Positions 62,029 through 64,000 of a DNA stretch of 64,000 bases are shown piece after piece (the stretch's first letter is position 1; every line of letters begins with the position of its first letter). A program made the position numbers and the translations under genes. This DNA is from JACCZR01 sp963844805 (GTDB lineage: Bacteria; Actinomycetota; Thermoleophilia; Solirubrobacterales; Thermoleophilaceae). The DNA is taken from the NCBI GenBank assembly GCA_963844805.1, contig CAWJPU010000009.1:62001-126000 (forward strand), read 5' to 3'. Below the pieces are notes generated by a model, which was given only the letters and a program-made list of their open reading frames with translations, was not told where the DNA came from and made no database searches.

Positions 62029-63633
62029 ATGCCCAGCGAGCAGCCCGGAAGTCAGCTACGGGACCTGCGGGCGGTCACCGACGCCGCGCTCTCCTATCTG
62101 CCGCTCGAACAGCTCCTCGACGAGCTGCTCACGCGTGCGACCGAGATCCTCGACGTGGACACCGCGGCGATCCTCCTCATCGACACGGACCGCCGGACGC
62201 TGGTGGCTCGCGCCGCGAAGGGGCTCGAGGAGGAGGTCGAAGCCGTGGTGCGGGTGCCGATGGGCCGCGGCTTCGCGGGCCGCGTGGCGGCCGAGGCCCA
62301 CGCCGTGCACATCCCGGACGTGGCGACCGCGGACATCTTCAACCCCATCCTGCGCGAGAAGGGGCTGCGCTCGCTGCTGGGCGTGCCGCTGATCGCCGAG
62401 GGCCAGATCACCGGGGTCCTGCACGTCGGCAGCCTCGTCGACCGCCAGTTCACCGACGAGGATGCCGACCTGCTCCAGCGGGCCGCCGACCGCGCGGCGC
62501 TGGCTATCCACTCCCGGCTCGCCGAGCGGGAGCGTGGGCTCGCGGAAGAGCTGCAGCGCTCGCTGCTCCCCCAGACCCTGCCCTCCTTTCCCGGCATGCG
62601 CGTCGCCGCGCGCTACGCGCCGGCCGCGTCCGCCCTGCTGGGCGGCGATTGGTACGACGCGTTCGTGACCCGCAGCGGCACCCTCTGCCTGGCCATCGGC
62701 GACGTGGTCGGCCGCGGCTTCCGAGCGGCGGCGCTGATGGCCCAGCTGCGCTCCGCCCTACGCGCCTACGCGCTGGACGAGCGGCCCCCGCTCGAGGTCA
62801 TCGAGCGCCTGAACACGCTGGTCCGGCAGCTCGAGCCCGGCCGGACGGCGACGCTCGTCTACATCGTCCTGGACCCTCGCAGCAGCAAGATGGAGGCCGT
62901 TGCCGCAGCGAACGCGCCGCCGGTCTTGGTCTCCCCCGAGGGGCACACTCGCCTGCTGGACCTGCCGCCCGCGCCCCCACTGGGCGCCACGGCCAGCGCC
63001 GCGTACGCCGCGATCGAGACCGAGCTGACCCCGGGCTCGCGCCTTCTCCTCTATACCGACGGGCTGATCGAGCGCTCGGGCGAGTCCATCGACATGGGAC
63101 TCGACCGCTTGCTCGCAGCGAGCGGAGCCACGAACGGTTCGGTGGACTCGTTCTGCCAGAACATCTTCGACGAGCTGCTCCCCCCGGAGGGGATCGACGA
63201 TGACGCCGCCCTGATCGCGATCGAGACCGAGATCCTGCCCGACCCGTTGCTGATCACGCTCCCCGCGGAGCGCGATTCCGCGCCCTTGCTCAGACGCCTG
63301 CTGTCGCGGTGGCTGGCCGACCGGGGGGCTTCGCAGTGGGACTCCGACGCCGTGCTGCTGGCCGCCGCCGAGGCCTGCTCCAACTCGATCGAGCACGCCT
63401 ACCCCCCGGATGCGCGCTCCTTCGACGTCGAGGTGTCGGGGAGCGAGGGCGACGTGTCCGTGACGGTGCGCGACTACGGCAGCTGGCGGCCACCGCGCGG
63501 CACGAACAGGGGCCGCGGGATAAAGATGATGGAAGCATTGGTGGATTCGGTCGCGATCGACCGGGGCGACGAGGGGACCACCGTGACGATCCAACACCAC
63601 CTGACACGGGAGCCGGCACGAGCGACGAGCTGA
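62029..63633 (+). CDS. GAF-PP2C (RsbU/SpoIIE)-HATPase (RsbW-like) fusion regulator
   Basis: The 534-residue protein has a GAF sensor domain (about 15-165), a linker helix (RLAERERGLAEELQRSLLPQ), a PP2C phosphatase domain with metal-site GGDWYD (about 205), GDVVGRGFRAAALMAQLRSA and DGIDDDAAL-like acidic end, then a serine-kinase type ATPase with the N-box EACSNSIEHAYPP (about 447) and RGIKMMEALVD. It thus joins the phosphatase that activates, and the kinase that inactivates, a STAS partner. The following STAS gene is coupled at CTGA, as expected for partner-switching control of a sigma factor. Confidence 0.9.
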   Translation: MPSEQPGSQLRDLRAVTDAALSYLPLEQLLDELLTRATEILDVDTAAILLIDTDRRTLVARAAKGLEEEVEAVVRVPMGRGFAGRVAAEAHAVHIPDVATADIFNPILREKGLRSLLGVPLIAEGQITGVLHVGSLVDRQFTDEDADLLQRAADRAALAIHSRLAERERGLAEELQRSLLPQTLPSFPGMRVAARYAPAASALLGGDWYDAFVTRSGTLCLAIGDVVGRGFRAAALMAQLRSALRAYALDERPPLEVIERLNTLVRQLEPGRTATLVYIVLDPRSSKMEAVAAANAPPVLVSPEGHTRLLDLPPAPPLGATASAAYAAIETELTPGSRLLLYTDGLIERSGESIDMGLDRLLAASGATNGSVDSFCQNIFDELLPPEGIDDDAALIAIETEILPDPLLITLPAERDSAPLLRRLLSRWLADRGASQWDSDAVLLAAAEACSNSIEHAYPPDARSFDVEVSGSEGDVSVTVRDYGSWRPPRGTNRGRGIKMMEALVDSVAIDRGDEGTTVTIQHHLTREPARATS

Positions 63634-63977
63634 GCATCGAGCGCCAGGACGGCGTGGTCGTGGCGCGGCTGAACGAGGAGTTCGAGCTCTCGTCGGCGGT
63701 CGGGATCCGCGAGGGCCTGTTCGGGGCGCTGAGCAACCGCGACCACGGCATCGTGATCGACCTGCAGAACGTCACGTTCATGGACAGCGCGGGTATCAAC
63801 GTGCTGTTCGAGCTGGCCGAACGGCTGGAGTCGCGCCAGCAACGCGTAGCGGTGGTGCTGCCCGAGCGGGCCGTGGTCCGCCGGGTAGCCGAGATCGTGG
63901 GCCTGGGCGCCAGGGTGGCGGTCTGCGAGACCGTGGACGACGCGGTCGAGTCGATCCCGCCCGCCGACCCCGCCTAG
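63630..63977 (+). CDS. STAS-domain anti-sigma factor antagonist (RsbV-like), apparent CTG start
   Basis: The 115-residue protein reads SIERQDGVVVARLNEEFELS from CTG 63630, which overlaps the upstream stop (CTGA), and has the phosphorylatable Ser in VTFMDSAGINVLFELAE. No ATG, GTG or TTG is in frame close enough upstream, and the next GTG would remove the first strand of the domain. It would be phosphorylated by the ATPase domain and dephosphorylated by the PP2C domain of the upstream protein, releasing a sigma factor. The last 23 bases of the window after it hold nothing I can identify. Confidence 0.85.
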   Translation: MSIERQDGVVVARLNEEFELSSAVGIREGLFGALSNRDHGIVIDLQNVTFMDSAGINVLFELAERLESRQQRVAVVLPERAVVRRVAEIVGLGARVAVCETVDDAVESIPPADPA

Positions 63978-64000
63978 CGCACGACGCGCGTCCGTATCCT

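Noticed and set aside
1..64000. tRNA, rRNA, riboswitch, insertion sequence or attachment site
   Set aside because: I looked for conserved tRNA arms, rRNA stretches, transposase motifs and flanking target repeats and saw none that I could support.

Overview
The window is a 64 kb piece of very GC-rich (roughly 70% or more) bacterial chromosome given over almost entirely to making, assembling and exporting a cell-surface glycan. The base composition, frequent GTG/TTG starts, four-base stop/start overlaps, apparent leaderless promoters, a membrane-linked ECF sigma factor and a GAF/PP2C/STAS partner-switching module all suggest an Actinomycetota genome. A Thermoleophilia/Solirubrobacterales-like organism is my best guess; no rRNA or other marker is present to prove it. 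I found about 60 protein genes and no RNA genes, CRISPR array or insertion sequence. No gene-free stretch exceeds about 220 bases.

Layout. 1-5.7 kb: the tail of a GDP-mannose dehydratase and glycosyltransferases (GTs). 5.7-13.1 kb: a complete pseudaminic acid set (pseB, pseC, an SpsF-type cytidylyltransferase, pseI, pseG, a pseH-like acetyltransferase and the Pse-associated methylase), plus a 538-residue protein that I propose as the pseudaminyl transferase. 13-20 kb: a large membrane protein, two Wzx-type flippases, a methyltransferase and an L-2-hydroxyglutarate-oxidase-like enzyme. 20-25 kb: WecG/TagA transferase, nucleotide-sugar dehydrogenase, two epimerase/dehydratases and a methyltransferase. 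25-31 kb: six GTs. 31-36 kb: a small secreted protein, an O-antigen ligase/polymerase and a secreted glycosidase. 36-48 kb: GTs, a YHYH-arylsulfotransferase fusion, a phosphatase and UDP-galactopyranose mutase between paralogous GT2 genes. 48-55 kb: a membrane protein, a GT4 and the ABC exporter pair (Wzt/Wzm-like). 55-61 kb: the priming phosphoglycosyltransferase, a sigma factor fused to a zinc-finger/transmembrane tail, and GT-C enzymes. 61-64 kb: a MoaD-MoaE fusion and an RsbU/RsbW-like plus STAS regulatory pair.

How it fits together. The priming transferase would load a lipid carrier. The GT2/GT4/WecG enzymes would extend it with sugars including CMP-pseudaminate, galactofuranose and a uronic-acid sugar. 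Wzx/ligase and/or the ABC exporter would move and join the product. Secreted glycosidase and sulfotransferase could modify it. The tethered sigma factor is well placed to control expression.

Gene architecture is unusually regular. Genes at the head of transcription units often have a TANNNT hexamer 6-11 nt before the start codon (leaderless pattern). Internal genes overlap as NTGA, three times apparently with CTG as start. Twelve of fourteen convergent pairs overlap at their 3' ends. Against this, 17 genes carry single-base frameshifts (about 28 in all, nearly all one extra base, usually beside G or C). I read these mainly as uncorrected sequence errors and give the coordinates of each repaired gene.
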